Positions 43,161-53,076 of a stretch of 64,000 bases of DNA are shown piece by piece. The translations under genes were made by a program, and so were the position numbers. The stretch is from Rhipidocladum racemiflorum. Lineage: Eukaryota; Streptophyta; Magnoliopsida; Poales; Poaceae. The notes under the pieces were generated by a model. That model was given only the letters and a program-made list of their open reading frames with translations. It searched no databases and was not told where the DNA came from. Position 1 is the stretch's first letter. Every line of letters starts with the position of its first letter. The stretch lies in contig CM070577.1 of the NCBI GenBank assembly GCA_036346355.1, positions 81,056,509 to 81,120,508 on the forward strand, read 5' to 3'.

Positions 43161-45385
43161 CCACGGCAAAGTGGTCGATCCTCACCGATAGCTTTGAACC
43201 CTACCGCCTCCTCCGCGCCGGCGACCCCGCCGCCTCCCTCCTCGCCCGGTGACCCCGCCGCCTCCCTCCTCGCCCGGTGACCCCGCCGCCTCCCGCGCCC
43301 GGTGACCCCGCCTCCTCTGGTGCCCTCGACGCCGCCACCGTTCGATCCAGCGCCTGCCTCGCCCCGTCCGGCCCGTCGGCCACCCCGCGCCTCCTGCTCC
43401 TGCCCGTCTCCTCCCGGTGCCCCTCGACTCGCCGCCGTTCGGTGGAGCGCCGTCCCGCCAACACAAGGTCTCTGAGCCGTCCCGCCCCGTCGGCCACCCC
43501 ACCCTTCCTCGCTCCCCGCCACTGGCCCGTCGCCATTGAAGGTGAGCCCCCGTCCGACTGGAATGGAGTAGTATATATTAGATTAATGAAAATGGCAGAC
43601 CGTATAATACTGGATTGGAGTAGTATGTATGTATGTTAAATTAATAGTGATTGGTTACCTCGTTGTTCCATATGCTCTTCGTGCTGACAGATCAAATGAA
43701 AAATTATGATTGATTAGCTGTTGGCTCTTTAGTGAACCTTACTGGTTGAAACTAATATGCTCACTAGTCACTATTCGACACTAATATGGTCTTACATTAA
43801 TTATCTTGTATATTCAATTACGAGATTTGTGTTGCGCTACAATAACATTTGTCTCCATTGGTCCACCCTTGTCGCTATAGTTTGGATGCTCTGAGTTCAA
43901 ATTAACTTTGTAGTTCTCTCTAAACCTTGAATTCTGCTTATGAAAACATTGCAAAGACTTTAGATGAAAATACCGACTTTCCATTCCTTGTTAGTACTAT
44001 ATGCAAGCAAACTGTACACACTATATGCAGCCAAAGTAAGGAAACTATGTTAAGAGCTGTTGAATGAGATCCATTGCATGCACACTTATTACATTGCACT
44101 GAATAGACACTAAGCGGCAAATTGATTAGCGTTTCATACTTTGCTGAATGATCTGCACAATTACAATGGTTTCTTTGTCAACCATATAACCATATGAGGT
44201 AGCCCTCTACTTTGATAATACTCCATACAGTCCCTTTCATAAGGAAACTCCATGCAGTTCATATTGTTGATACCATTCATTATGATGAATTGTACTTCGA
44301 TCCCGACGGCTAAATAGGGATTGATAAGATGTATTTAAGGGACTGATGTACATATTTATATGCTCAATCTGTTTGATGTGTAAAATCCTGAAATAGTGAG
44401 TAATACTTGTGCTTACTATTTATATGCTCATGCTTCAAATTAATCTGACATCTTCTCTCTTCTTTAAAAACAAAACCATAATGGACCACTTCTTTAAAAA
44501 CACTACATATGGTACATGTCACTTTGTTATTGAAAGCACATTGTGCAAGAAAATGGTCTCATTTTTCTTTGCTTGTTGCGTGGTGACTAGAATAATATGC
44601 CAATTTTGGAACATTTGCTTAACTCGTATGCTCTGGATGAATTGTTGGTACTGTGGGTAATTCTCTGTGAGGAGTCGGCTTAAATGAGACGAGGTTGTGA
44701 CAGTATAAGTAAAGTCTGAAATTAGTTAACTTGTTATTAGTATTTTGTCAAATTCCTTTACTGGTTGTTGTGTTGATTACTTAGTTCAGTCTATGATCTA
44801 GTTGCCTTTGTGGCAAGGAAGGCTAATCTTTTGATTAAGCAACCCGACATCTGAGAGAAATACTAAAATCAAATCTTCTTATTGTTCTCTTATATTCTCT
44901 CCCGTGGGACTATAATCAACCCACTGCTCGGACACTAGGGTTTTTATTGTTCTCTTATTTGCATCTTATGGTGTTCATGTTCTTCAGTAGCAATAGGTGC
45001 GACTCGAGGCGCGTAGACCTCGAGGAGTTCTTGGTGCTCGGACACCAAGATTCTTGTTTCTTACCTCATTGCTTAAGAACTTGGCCATAAGACCTTCTAA
45101 TTAATACAAGACTTCTTCTCTTTTAATCAAATTGCTGTTCTTAAGGATGTACCTATTCTGGTCTTAGCCGCCTTGCTTTTAACTACATAATTTTTACCGA
45201 CGCATAGCATAGCGTGTAAACCTACCTAGTCCGGTCTTAGTTGCCTTCTATAGCCGCCAGAGTAGTTTTACTGTTGGTTAGGATTTCTCAACATTATTTA
45301 TCACATCGGTTGATCTCTCTACACAATAAGACCTCTTGTTCACATTATCTTGAAATGACTATGTTTACTTTAAAATGTAGTTCTT
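43161..45385 (+). other. Untranslated first exon and long intron of the CACTA2 second gene
   Basis: The C/G-rich stretch 43190-43541 (repeats of CCCGCCGCCTCC) has long open frames on both strands that are composition effects. After the donor at 43542 the sequence is AT-rich with no coding signal up to the start at 45386, so it is read as an intron. Confidence 0.5.
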
Positions 45386-47270
45386 ATGGAGCTCGAGGCC
45401 CGGCCTGGGTTGGAGGATGCTTCCAACCCGTCCCGAACTCAAGCCCGAGTAGATACTGTTGGACCATCCAACCTTGAAGGTGCGAAGCCTCCTTATTTGT
45501 CGGAGATCTTGATGCTCCGTTGCAAGACGTCGAGGCCGAGGAAAACTAAGAAGCTGAAGGCCAGATACCATCTCAGAGGTCTCGAGATCTCGGAGTCGGT
45601 TAAACCGGCAAAAACAAAGACAAAATATAGGTCAACATGCGGGTACATCGCAAGGGATAAAGTGCCAATCACCTATTTGGATTGGCACAAAGTGCCCGAC
45701 GCCATCAAAATGGATCTATGGACAGAGTGAAAGAAACTTTCGAATTCCCTGAAGGAGTTTGAAGAGCTCGTGCGTCATAATGCATTGATGTCAATGGATG
45801 TCGCATGGAGGAACTTCAAGTCCAAGCTGAATCACGCAATATGTGATGAAAAATCGGTCGACCATCGAGATTATCCTAAAGTAGAGCCATATTGGGATGA
45901 ATTTATTGCGATGAAGCAAGACGGCAAAAGCAATAAAATCGGTGAGGACCACCGCCAGATCGCAAGGATGAACACTCACCCCCACGGACTAGGCACGCAG
46001 TGGAGTACGGGTAAGATTCCTCACCGGGAGAGGCAAGAATTGGATGCAATCCGATCGACCGCACAAGTCCCTTGGCGGTCTACCGGACCGAGTTAAGCAT
46101 TATGTGCTAGCAAGGGCATCTGTCATGCCTAGTGGGGGCTTACCAATCAAAAGCAACGATGATGAAGCAATCTCCCAACGACTTCAAGAGCTGCACGCCG
46201 AGTCCACCCAAGGAAATTTTCACGCAGATAGGGAGAAGGACGAACTAACAGCAGCCTTTGGGAAATAAAGAGCATCCTGGTCGGACCACGGCGTAGGGGT
46301 CAAGGTTCCCTGGAAGATTGGTTTCCCGAGCACGGAGACTCGTGACAGAGTCGCAAGAGAGCGAAAGAAGAGCGTATGGAACGGGCTATGGAGGAGATGA
46401 AGCAAAAGATGCTTCAAGAATTACAAAGCACCATAGAACAACAAGTTCAACAAAAAGTACAAGAAGCCATGAGCGGTCGCAAGGACACAACACTGTTCTC
46501 GCCGACCCTACGAATCGCCGTAGCGATTGCGCGTCCACACCATTGGTACAACCGGATAACACGCATTATCCCGTGGACGACATACAAGACCCCACACCTG
46601 CCACTCAATGTGCTGTCATGAACATATTTTACAGTACGCTACTGAGGATAGCTTATCCATACCTACAAGGGGATGTTTTGCACAACTCTCCGATAGCTCC
46701 AGGTTATGCAAAGGTCCAGTGGACACGGTGCTTCCACAGTTCTTGAGGTTGGATTTGGAAATGCCTTGCAATGATGAGGTCACAACTCTAGGAAGTGCCG
46801 TTCACACTTTCATCGATGGCGTAAGCGTGACATCGTCTTGGATCATGAACCGCCCGACCTCTCTGCGCAGTACAACCGCCCGACCTCTCTGCGGTACAAC
46901 TCGCCCATTCATCACCAACACCTGGCGTCAAATGGCTAGTGCGCCCACTATAAAGGAGCTCGCTCTAGGAGCCCATTCGTCACCAGCGCCTCAACATCAA
47001 AAGCTTAGTGTGACCACTTCAAAAGACGAAGGTACAACACTGATCCGAAGAAATGGCCCGTTAGACAAGCCATATCGGTTAGATCAGCGAAGCGAAGCAG
47101 TATGATGTCATCGAGGAAAAGGAAAGGGCAAAGCGAAATCTCAAGTACAAGATAATCACGAAAGGCTGAAATACGAGCTTGGAAAGCCATTAGTCACCGA
47201 ATCGAAGTTGAAGAGCCTAACACTCATGATGCGGCGACTACATGACTGGTACATGATGCGATCCAATCAA
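45386..47270 (+). pseudogene. CACTA2 second gene, N-terminal and middle part (Transposase_24/TNPA-like)
   Basis: Opens at 45386 with MELEARPGLEDASNPSRTQA. Then come RDKVPITYLDWHKVPDAIKM (45650-45715), ELVRHNALMSMDVAWRNFKS, CDEKSVDHRDYPKVEPYWDE and FIAMKQDGKSNKIGEDHRQI, the equivalents of the CACTA1 QQWKSSLT...DHWEAFEEYK part. A coiled-coil stretch (RAMEEMKQKMLQELQSTIEQ, about 46380-46440) follows, then poorly kept pieces to about 47110. A later phrase YELGKPLVTESKLKSLTLMM-like (47170-47235) precedes the Ulp1-like domain. Repeated small frameshifts make it a pseudogene. Its likely original role, from En/Spm, is binding the GGCGGTT repeats. Confidence 0.68.
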
Positions 47271-47279
47271 CATTTACTC

Positions 47280-48388
47280 GAAGATGATCACCGCCATTTA
47301 CGGAGAGGAACATTTTCACCATGAGGGTTGGCTACTTCATGATAGAATTCGATAACTTGCACAACTTGTTCTATCACGACGCCCTCGACGTGTCTTTTTT
47401 GCGATGCTGGACACTGTAAGTGTCTACTATATAAATCATGGTTTACATTCACGTAATACCGATAAATGTGTTGTCTAACTTTTTCCTTATCTAGATACGA
47501 GACTATTGAATTGAGAAGAACCAAGGGCCCAGTGGGATTCCTCGACCCAGGAACGGTGTGCAAGATCGAAATCTTAAGAGCACCAAATGAGGTTGAGGAA
47601 TACATATACAGCGTTGCTAAAACTACAAGACAAGGAATTCATACTTGTTCCATACAATTTTAAGTAAGTTTCTCAGTGTCTATTTAAATCACTTGTTGAA
47701 TTCGCTCATTTCTATTATCATAGGGCTAATGTCTATATAATCATACATGTATTTGTAGGTTCCACTGGATTCTTGTAGTAGTGACCCCAGAAGAGCAAGT
47801 TGCTGGTCATGGATTCGATGGACAAAGATAAAAAAGACTACGAAGAGCTGCTAAGTGTAATGAATGCGGCGTTCAAAAGATATTGTACAAAGAGCTTGAG
47901 ATCCCGCCCATTCCGTAAATCCCTTTCGATCCGAACTAAATTTCGATGCACGCAAGAAATATTCTTATATCGCATTTCATAGTAAATAACTCCTTCCATG
48001 ACATTTTAGTTTATTCAATTTTTGTAGTGTCACAAGCGATGCAAGGCACAAATTTATGTGGGTACTTCGTGTGCCAATACATGCGCGAAATCTTATCTTC
48101 TACAATAATAGACAATGACGTAGAGGTTTGTCATGCTAACATTACACATTTATTCGCACCACTCAATTTCTATATATACTCTTAGATTTATTTTTCAGTA
48201 CTTGTAGCGCCTCAAATTGCCTACGACAGGACTACATCCTCTTGACATCCAAGCCATTCAGGGACAGCTCACTTACTTCCTCATGAAGGAAGTCATCAAC
48301 AAAAAGGGCGAGTTTTATGATGAAGACAACAATGATCAATTGCTCCATGTCATTGTTAAGCGTCGTTCGCCTCCAAAGAATCCCTAAA
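47280..48388 (+). pseudogene. Ulp1/C48-like protease domain at the end of the CACTA2 second gene
   Basis: The lead-in FDNLHNLFYHDALDVSFLRC (47350-47415) matches the region before Ulp1 domains in these proteins. Then, between AT-rich introns, come FLDPGTVCKIEI-like sequence (47540), FHWILVVV (47761-47784, with the catalytic His), a shifted stretch with DSMDKDKKDYEELLSVMNAA (47808-47867, with the catalytic Asp) and QAMQGTNLCGYFVCQYMREI (48030-48090, with the catalytic Cys in NLCGYF). A last exon ends at 48388. All three catalytic residues are present in sequence, but frameshifts between them prevent a working protein. Confidence 0.68.
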
Positions 48389-49024
48389 GGCTCGTAGGCT
48401 TAAGATTGTGTGAGAAGATACTAGGTCTTGGATGTGGACTTGTAAATTGTAAACGAGAGCATGACAAACTTTAGAAACGAGAAGATACTCTCTTGGTCAA
48501 TATGACTAATCTTATTTATTATCGATCTATTACAATGTGTGTGATATAATAGTTTTGCTTGTGATATAATTATCGATCTATTACACCGGAATGTTGTAAT
48601 GCTGATTGGTTTTTGTGATATAATTATTCTCTCGTCTCATCGTGAACTCCTCCTTCACCTGCATCATCGCATCACGAACTCCTCGCATCAGCGCCATCGT
48701 GTGCCTCCCTCTGTAAATGTGGTTAGGATGTAGTGATGATGGTGCTCATCTTTGAATTCCCCGAAGATGACCATCAATGTTGGTTTATCATTTGTAATGT
48801 GTTGAATGGGTTGCCACTTATAGTTCACTTCGAAAACTGTCCAAAATGGATATGAGAGCATGCATTATGTGGGTGGCCATGGCTAGCAATTCCTGTTTGC
48901 ACATTTTTGTTAACCTGTTCTCACAATGTTGGCCTATGTTTGCATGTGCTTTTGGCCATATTTCTTTTTTGAGTTACTTAATTGGTGAATTAATATGTTC
49001 TCTATTAGCATATGAAAGATACAG
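48389..49024 (+). other. 3' end of the CACTA2 second gene and start of captured sequence
   Basis: AT-rich 3' untranslated sequence (to about 48640) and then sequence of unknown source up to the first exon-like block at 49025. No gene assigned. The join between element and captured DNA cannot be placed exactly. Confidence 0.4.
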
Positions 49025-49210
49025 GTGAAGTGCTTGTTGGGCGTCACATTAGATTGTGGTCAGCACTTAATATGTGGTAAAGTTACTTGCGAATTATCAT
49101 ATTATCAAACTATAATCACTTGGTTAGTGTAATTTTGACATGTTTTGACTCAATGTAGTTATAACTATGGAACTGTTGAGGCATATGATCAGCAAAATGG
49201 CTTTCACAAG
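49025..49210 (+). pseudogene. Captured host gene fragment: two exons of a Tudor-like protein
   Basis: Two exon-like blocks of 52 bp each. The first (49025-49076) lies between an ACAG acceptor and a GTAA donor; the second (49159-49210) lies between a TGTAG acceptor and a GTAC donor. Spliced, they keep one frame: EVLVGRHIRLWSALNMC joined to YNYGTVEAYDQQNGFHK. The pattern VGxxIxxW..Y.GTVxxYD...HK resembles Tudor-type chromatin domains. The parent gene is not identified. Proper splice borders and a frame kept across the intron argue for a captured genomic fragment rather than chance. Confidence 0.5.
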
Positions 49211-49446
49211 GTACTGTTATTACTTTCTCTTGTGCAATGTCATATTAGTACAGTTATTTTTATTTGTTGTTTTATTGCAATACTAAAAAAAATCATAAAG
49301 TTTATATTAAAAAAATCATAAAGTTTGTCCTGCTTTGTTGTTTTATTGCCCAATATTAATAACTTGGAAGTTTATATCATACAAAAGGCTTATAAAGTAA
49401 AATGTAGTGTCAACGACTTCATAGCTTCATATGTATCTCCCTGCAG

Positions 49447-49495
49447 TGTCCGGGGAATGGGGATCATCCGACCTTACAAGCGGTCGTAGACCAGG
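49447..49495 (+). pseudogene. Possible captured exon, unknown source
   Basis: A 49-bp block between CTGCAG and GGTAAT with exon-like composition, one frame reading CPGNGDHPTLQAVVDQ. Too short to assign. It is listed only because it lies between two better-supported captured pieces. Confidence 0.25.
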
Positions 49496-49832
49496 GTAAT
49501 ATGGTACTTCTAGTTTCAAGATGTCCAAATGGTTATCTGAGCAAAACCTTTTAGCTGCAGCATTTTTGCATTAATGTTATTGTGTTTCTCAAATTCGACT
49601 ATAAATTTGCCGAACTTACAATTATTTTATCCCTTATGGATCCTACTTCAAGATATGAAAATAATAGATCGTTTGATGTCATTGGTTCATTGTTGATGAA
49701 AATTCATTTGGCAATACTTGTTGAAAATGCTTGAAATCTCTCGATGAATTTGGATCACAATGTTTAGTGGTTGGTGATTGTTGTGTTTTTGGTTTCATGA
49801 ATAGGATAAGATGCTTTTCCTGGACATTGCAG

Positions 49833-50052
49833 AGAAATAGGCTGGTGAAGGTTCTTGAGCATGCAAGTACAAAGACAAGATCTCTGTATGGTATTAGGGA
49901 TGAAATTTGTTAGCACAATAATCGATCAAGTTCATAGCAGTCTAGATGACTCTATTGGTAAGGACCACAAGAGCATTAACAATGATATCCTGTCAAAACT
50001 TGATAGGACTATAGCTACCCTTAATAAGGAAAAAGTGTTGAGGCTAAAGAAG
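49833..50052 (+). pseudogene. Captured host gene fragment: one exon of a MAP65 (microtubule-associated protein 65) gene
   Basis: MAP65/PRC1 proteins cross-link antiparallel microtubules. The block between the acceptor TTGCAG (49832) and donor GTAATA (50053) reads RNRLVKVLEHAST, then after a one-base shift QDLCMVLGMKFVSTIIDQVH, SSLDDSIGKDHKSINNDILS and KLDRTIATLNKEKVLRLKK. The order RLxKVLE..ST..DLC.VLG...STI.EVH.SLDDS.G..SKSI.ND.LS.L..T...L..DK..RL.KL is characteristic of the plant MAP65 N-terminal coiled-coil region. That comparison is from memory. The exon stops at a natural-looking splice site, so flanking introns were copied too. No other MAP65 part is present. Confidence 0.68.
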
Positions 50053-50357
50053 GTAATACATATCTTCGATTCTGTACTTGCCAACCAACGGTTTCTCTTC
50101 CTACATTATAGTTCCATTTATTTTCAATTTAATTGCAACAAATATGAGAAGGGGTGCACAGTTTTGAGTATATATATTGTTGTGTGACTTGTATATCTGT
50201 CCATGATATATTGTCATGATCATTGCTAGCCATATTTTGTTAGAATGGACTATTAAAATAATGCATTTCAAAGATTCATGCTGTTCTTCATATGTGATTT
50301 TGTATGGTTTTGTAAACTACAAGCTCTATTTCCTAACAATAACTTTGGATATTTCAG

Positions 50358-50462
50358 GCAACTATTGAGGAAGGTGTTGTAGTTGGTGGTGGATGTAGCC
50401 TATTAAGATTATGTAAGAAGATCGACAGGCTCAAGGAGTCAATGGATAATATAGAGCAAAAG
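50358..50462 (+). pseudogene. Captured host gene fragment: one exon of chloroplast chaperonin-60 beta
   Basis: Chaperonin-60 beta (Rubisco-binding protein beta) is a plastid folding chaperone. The 105-bp block, between acceptor ATTTCAG (50357) and donor GTACC (50463), is open for 35 codons: ATIEEGVVVGGGCSLLRLCK then KIDRLKESMDNIEQK. The phrase EEG(I/V)VVGGGCxLLRL followed by K(V/I)D is diagnostic of the Cpn60 ATP-hydrolysis region, and the beta subunits continue IK.TL.NDEQKVGAD in the next exon. Group I chaperonins keep the Asp later, in an exon absent here. Changes relative to the family (S for T, CKKIDR) suggest decay. No chloroplast-type sequence surrounds it. Confidence 0.75.
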
Positions 50463-50719
50463 GTACCTCACGCCTTGCTGTTGTCAGTAAAAGGGTAACA
50501 TGTGGCGGTTTGGATATGTGTAGCTTGCAACGTTTGATTCCACAAGCGATTATTTAAGTGTTTGGTTTTTGTCCTTCGGCATGTATCATCTTGTGGTTCT
50601 TTTGTAATTCCTGTGTAATGGTGAAATGGATGGACAGACGATAGCTATATAGTTCTTTCTGTATCTTGTTTGAGAGGGCATGGCTAGCAATTCTGAGGCT
50701 AGCCAAAAATACGTATTTT
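50463..50719 (+). other. Stretch after the captured exons
   Basis: No feature seen except a single GTGGCGGTTTGG at about 50502. The rest probably includes chaperonin intron sequence and element sequence. Confidence 0.4.
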
Positions 50720-51121
50720 TTTATATCGACGGGGATTATCAGTGGCGGTTTTATCCACAAACCGCCACTGATAATAATACCAATGCCGGTTTTACTTTTA
50801 AAACCGCCACTGATAAGTCAATAACAGTTACGGTTTTACCCACAAACCGCCACTGAAAAGGCAATACCAGTGGCGGTTTTACCCACAAACCGCCACTGAT
50901 AATGGCAATATCAGTGGCGGTTTTGACCACAAACCGCCACTGATAATGGCAATATCAGTGGCGGTTTTGACCACAAACCGTCACTGATAATAATATTTGT
51001 GGCGGTTCTAAAACCGCCACTGATAATCGCCGAATATTAGTGGCGCTTAATCTGTGGCGGTTCAAAAACCGCCACTAATGTCAGTTTAGAACCGCCACTA
51101 ATGTGCTTCTCTATAGCAGTG
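50720..51121. repeat. CACTA2 3' subterminal repeats and terminal inverted repeat
   Basis: About sixteen GTGGCGGTTTT/AAACCGCCAC units in inverted pairs, several separated by ACCCACA or GACCACA, ending with CTTCTCTATAGCAGTG. Units are more alike here than at the 5' end (two near-identical copies of ATCAGTGGCGGTTTTGACCA). Confidence 0.92.
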
Positions 51122-51137
51122 TGATAACGTGTTACTG

Positions 51138-51357
51138 TGTTAGACAACCTCGCTATCGAATAGTCCGGGGTTGCCTAATAGATCTAAAGTGGAGAACAGA
51201 GAGAGAGGGTGAGAGACACAATATGAGGAGGAACGGGTCTGCTTTATTATTCTGTATGCTTGTGTACAATGGGGTGACCCCCTGCCTCCTATATATAGCG
51301 CTTCTGCTTAGAGATAAGGAAGAGTCCATATAGGATACGTCAATCGGTTTCCTAACA
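51138..51357 (-). repeat. Copia2 5' LTR (220 bp)
   Basis: TGTTAGACAACC...TTTCCTAACA on the plus strand, with six-base TGTTAG/CTAACA ends. It matches the left LTR at 219 of 220 positions. A TATATATAG lies within it. Confidence 0.93.
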
Positions 51358-51510
51358 GTTTCCCAACCGCTTCTGCTGCCACAACACAAGCGGTTCGTGC
51401 AACCGCTTGTGATACCGGACGGGTATCACACGCGGTTGCTTAGAAGCGGTTATAAAACCGCTTCTGAAGGGGGTTACGACCCGCTTGTGGTAGCCGGTTC
51501 TGTAATAGTG
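51358..51510. repeat. CACTA1 3' subterminal repeats and terminal inverted repeat
   Basis: Six AAGCGGTT/AACCGCTT-type units and the terminal CCGGTTCTGTAATAGTG. Its motif matches 21075-21312 and not the CACTA2 ends next to it, which shows that CACTA1 encloses Copia2 and CACTA2. Confidence 0.9.
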
Positions 51511-51930
51511 AAACGATTTCCTTAAATTTACTGTCAGAGATAGAGTATATTAATCAATTCCACAAGACATTAGACGAGATGACACAAAATTCTCTCTAAG
51601 AGGAATAGACGAGATGACAAAAGTTTAAAAGGCTCCTATTTATTTCACGGCATGTACAATGCCATGCATCCAGTAGTGGAGCCAGCGAAATGACCTTGAT
51701 CGCGAGTCGCATATACGTATGCGCACACACTTAGACACTATAAACTCACACGATGCACTGTACACACTTAGACACGTCACAAGCAGGATAAGTAGTGGAT
51801 AGCTAGCTCCTACGTACACAGCGATCGAGGAGCCCATGAAAGGGACGCGCGCAAGTACGTGCACAAGCCACTCTTATTTGTGCGTCTCTTCAGCACTTGC
51901 TCCCGCCATTTTTAACGCCATGCTAGCTTA
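51511..51930 (-). other. 3' flank of the BURP gene
   Basis: This 420 bp between the CACTA1 end and the BURP stop codon probably includes the gene's 3' untranslated region and terminator. I see no clear poly(A) signal, other gene or repeat. Confidence 0.45.
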
Positions 51931-52932
51931 CTAGTTCCGCAACCAGAGCATGTCGTCCTGGGGCAGGAAGTGGCACACCGGCACGCTCCCCGGCTCCAGG
52001 CCGAGCTTCTTGTACGCAAAGGGTATGCCCGGTGTCACGTCGGTGTGGCACGCTGCCAGGGCCTCGGCCCTGGTCCCGTCGGCGCCGGCCAGGGTCACCG
52101 TGTACGCGGTGGCCGTGGTCGTGTGGCACCCGAACACGGCGTACGCGTAGGGCATGCCGTGGCAGGCCACCATGACGCCGCCGGAGATTGGCAGGGGCTT
52201 CACGGCCTCCACCATGTACGCCTGCCTCGGGGCCTTCCCCTCCTTGCTGAGCTTGGTCGACACGGCGCGGACGCCGCGGGTGCCGAGGCTGGAGGCGGCG
52301 AAGTCGACCATGGACTCGAAGGAGGTGGCGCAGCTCTTGGACTCGACGGCGAGCGGGGGGGCCTCGCACTCGGCGAGGGTGGAGCGCATGGCGGCAGCGG
52401 CGGGGGAGTTGGCAGGGACGGAGAGGCGGGAGAGTATCTCCGGGAGCTTGGCGGAGGCGAATGGGATAGAGTCGGCGAGGCTACGGGGAAGCCGCGCGGC
52501 GCCGGCGGTGGCTTTGTTGAAGCGGAGCGTAATCTTGGAGCCCGGGTACATGTCCTTCTCGAGGAAGAACACCGAGCCCACCGAGTCCTCCTCCTGCAAA
52601 GCTGAGGCTACCAAGGCAGGGACCTGCATGCACGCATGCAGAAAAAAGCAGTAGTATAACTAAAAGCTCTTCATGCCTAATCAACTATCCAAATCACGAA
52701 ACAGATATATTAAGTCTGCAACCTTCTAGAACAGAAGTATACGTCAGAAACAAATTAAAGATGCAAGTTTAAGAAATACACAGTATACGTCCTCGTCCTA
52801 ATCATTACAAAGTCTTTTGCATTTTTTTCCAGCCGGTTAATTAGTGCTTTGAGTGAATCACTGTGTGAGAGCAGTATATATATGCTCAGTGCTCACCAAG
52901 AGGAGCAGGAGAGCAGCGAGCGAACTAGCCAT
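51931..52932 (-). CDS. BURP-domain protein, 242 residues, two exons
   Basis: Exon 1 is 52932-52897 (12 residues) and exon 2 is 52623-51931. The intron (52896-52624) has donor GTGAGC and acceptor TGCATGCAG, phase 0. The joined start, MASSLAALLLLL followed by VPALVASAL, is a secretion signal. Almost all the rest is the BURP domain: VGSVFFLEKDMYPGSKITLR at its start and the four CH pairs at its end in the spacing CH-X10-CH-X24-CH-X23-CH (ACHGMPYAYAVFGCH, AACHTDVTPG, VPVCHFLPQDDMLWL). BURP proteins (RD22, PG1beta, USP and BNM2 types) are secreted plant proteins linked to cell walls, stress and seed or anther development. Many have a repeat-rich spacer before the domain; this one has none, so it is a short type. 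The frame is intact with strong GC bias. It is the only convincing host gene here. Confidence 0.9.
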
Positions 52933-53007
52933 TGGAACCAAGCTGCAGTGACCCAATGGAAGTATAGACAACTACAACTATGGAATGAGCTGGCTAGCAA
53001 GCGATGG

Positions 53008-53015
53008 TATTTATA
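53008..53015 (-). promoter_or_regulatory. TATA box of the BURP gene
   Basis: The minus strand reads CCTATAAATACC, 76 bases upstream of the start codon, leaving room for a short leader of about 45-50 bases. Confidence 0.75.
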
Positions 53016-53076
53016 GGGGAGGGCGCGGGAGGGAAACAAGTATGTTGGCAGTGGAGCCCGTAGGCGGCGGCCAAGT

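Larger units (their letters stand above)
37954..51121 (+). mobile_element. CACTA2: En/Spm-type transposon nested in Copia2, with captured host gene fragments
   Basis: The left end CACTACTACAAAACTGC (37954) and the right end read inward as CACTGCTATAGAGAAGC share the CACTA start and short terminal similarity. The flanking bases are TGA on both sides (37951-37953 and 51122-51124), a correct 3-bp target duplication. Both ends carry arrays of GTGGCGGTTT/AAACCGCCAC. Gene order is as in CACTA1: a TNP2-type transposase, AT-rich tandem repeats, an internal repeat array with a TATA box, and a second gene with a Ulp1-like end. The 3' 2.5 kb carries exon-like pieces of host genes (48.9-50.5 kb). All its own genes are broken. 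Confidence 0.92.
30531..51357 (-). mobile_element. Copia2: Ty1-copia retrotransposon nested in CACTA1
   Basis: Flanked by two 220-bp LTRs, starting TGTTAGACAACC at 30531 and at 51138, and ending TTTCCTAACA at 32349 and 51357. On the minus strand, a polypurine run AAGGGGGAG abuts the left LTR, so the left copy is the 3' LTR and the element is minus-strand. The right LTR is followed inward by CAGTAACACGTTA, then TCAGCACGAAGC across the CACTA2 insertion, the probable primer region. The two LTRs differ at one base (GCGGTT against GCGCTT). Inside are decayed pol sequences, repeat-rich leader/gag sequence, CACTA2 (37954-51121) and, in the left LTR, a solo LTR. The flanking five bases (GTGGA left, GTTTC right) do not match. 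Confidence 0.88.
21075..51510 (+). mobile_element. CACTA1: En/Spm-type DNA transposon, split by Copia2
   Basis: The left end CACTACTACAGAACCGG (21075-21091) and the reverse complement of the right end, CACTATTACAGAACCGG (51494-51510), differ at one base in 17. The three bases outside each end are AAA (21072-21074 and 51511-51513), the 3-bp target duplication expected for CACTA. Both ends are lined with the same subterminal repeat (ACAAGCGGTT and its complement). Without the nested Copia2 (30531-51357) the element is about 9.6 kb. It has a TNP2-type transposase gene, then a second gene with a Ulp1-like end. Both are broken, so it is not autonomous. Confidence 0.92.

Noticed and set aside
43127..43540. 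Long Gly/Arg-rich open frames on the minus strand
   Set aside because: Composition effect of the C-rich untranslated exon of the CACTA2 second gene; low complexity and no domain.
50358..50462. A plastid DNA insertion as source of the chaperonin sequence
   Set aside because: Chaperonin-60 beta is nuclear-encoded, the block has nuclear splice sites, and no plastid sequence surrounds it.
51950..52654. Open frames of 166-211 codons on the plus strand
   Set aside because: Antisense to the GC-rich BURP coding exon; no recognisable protein and typical of high third-position GC.
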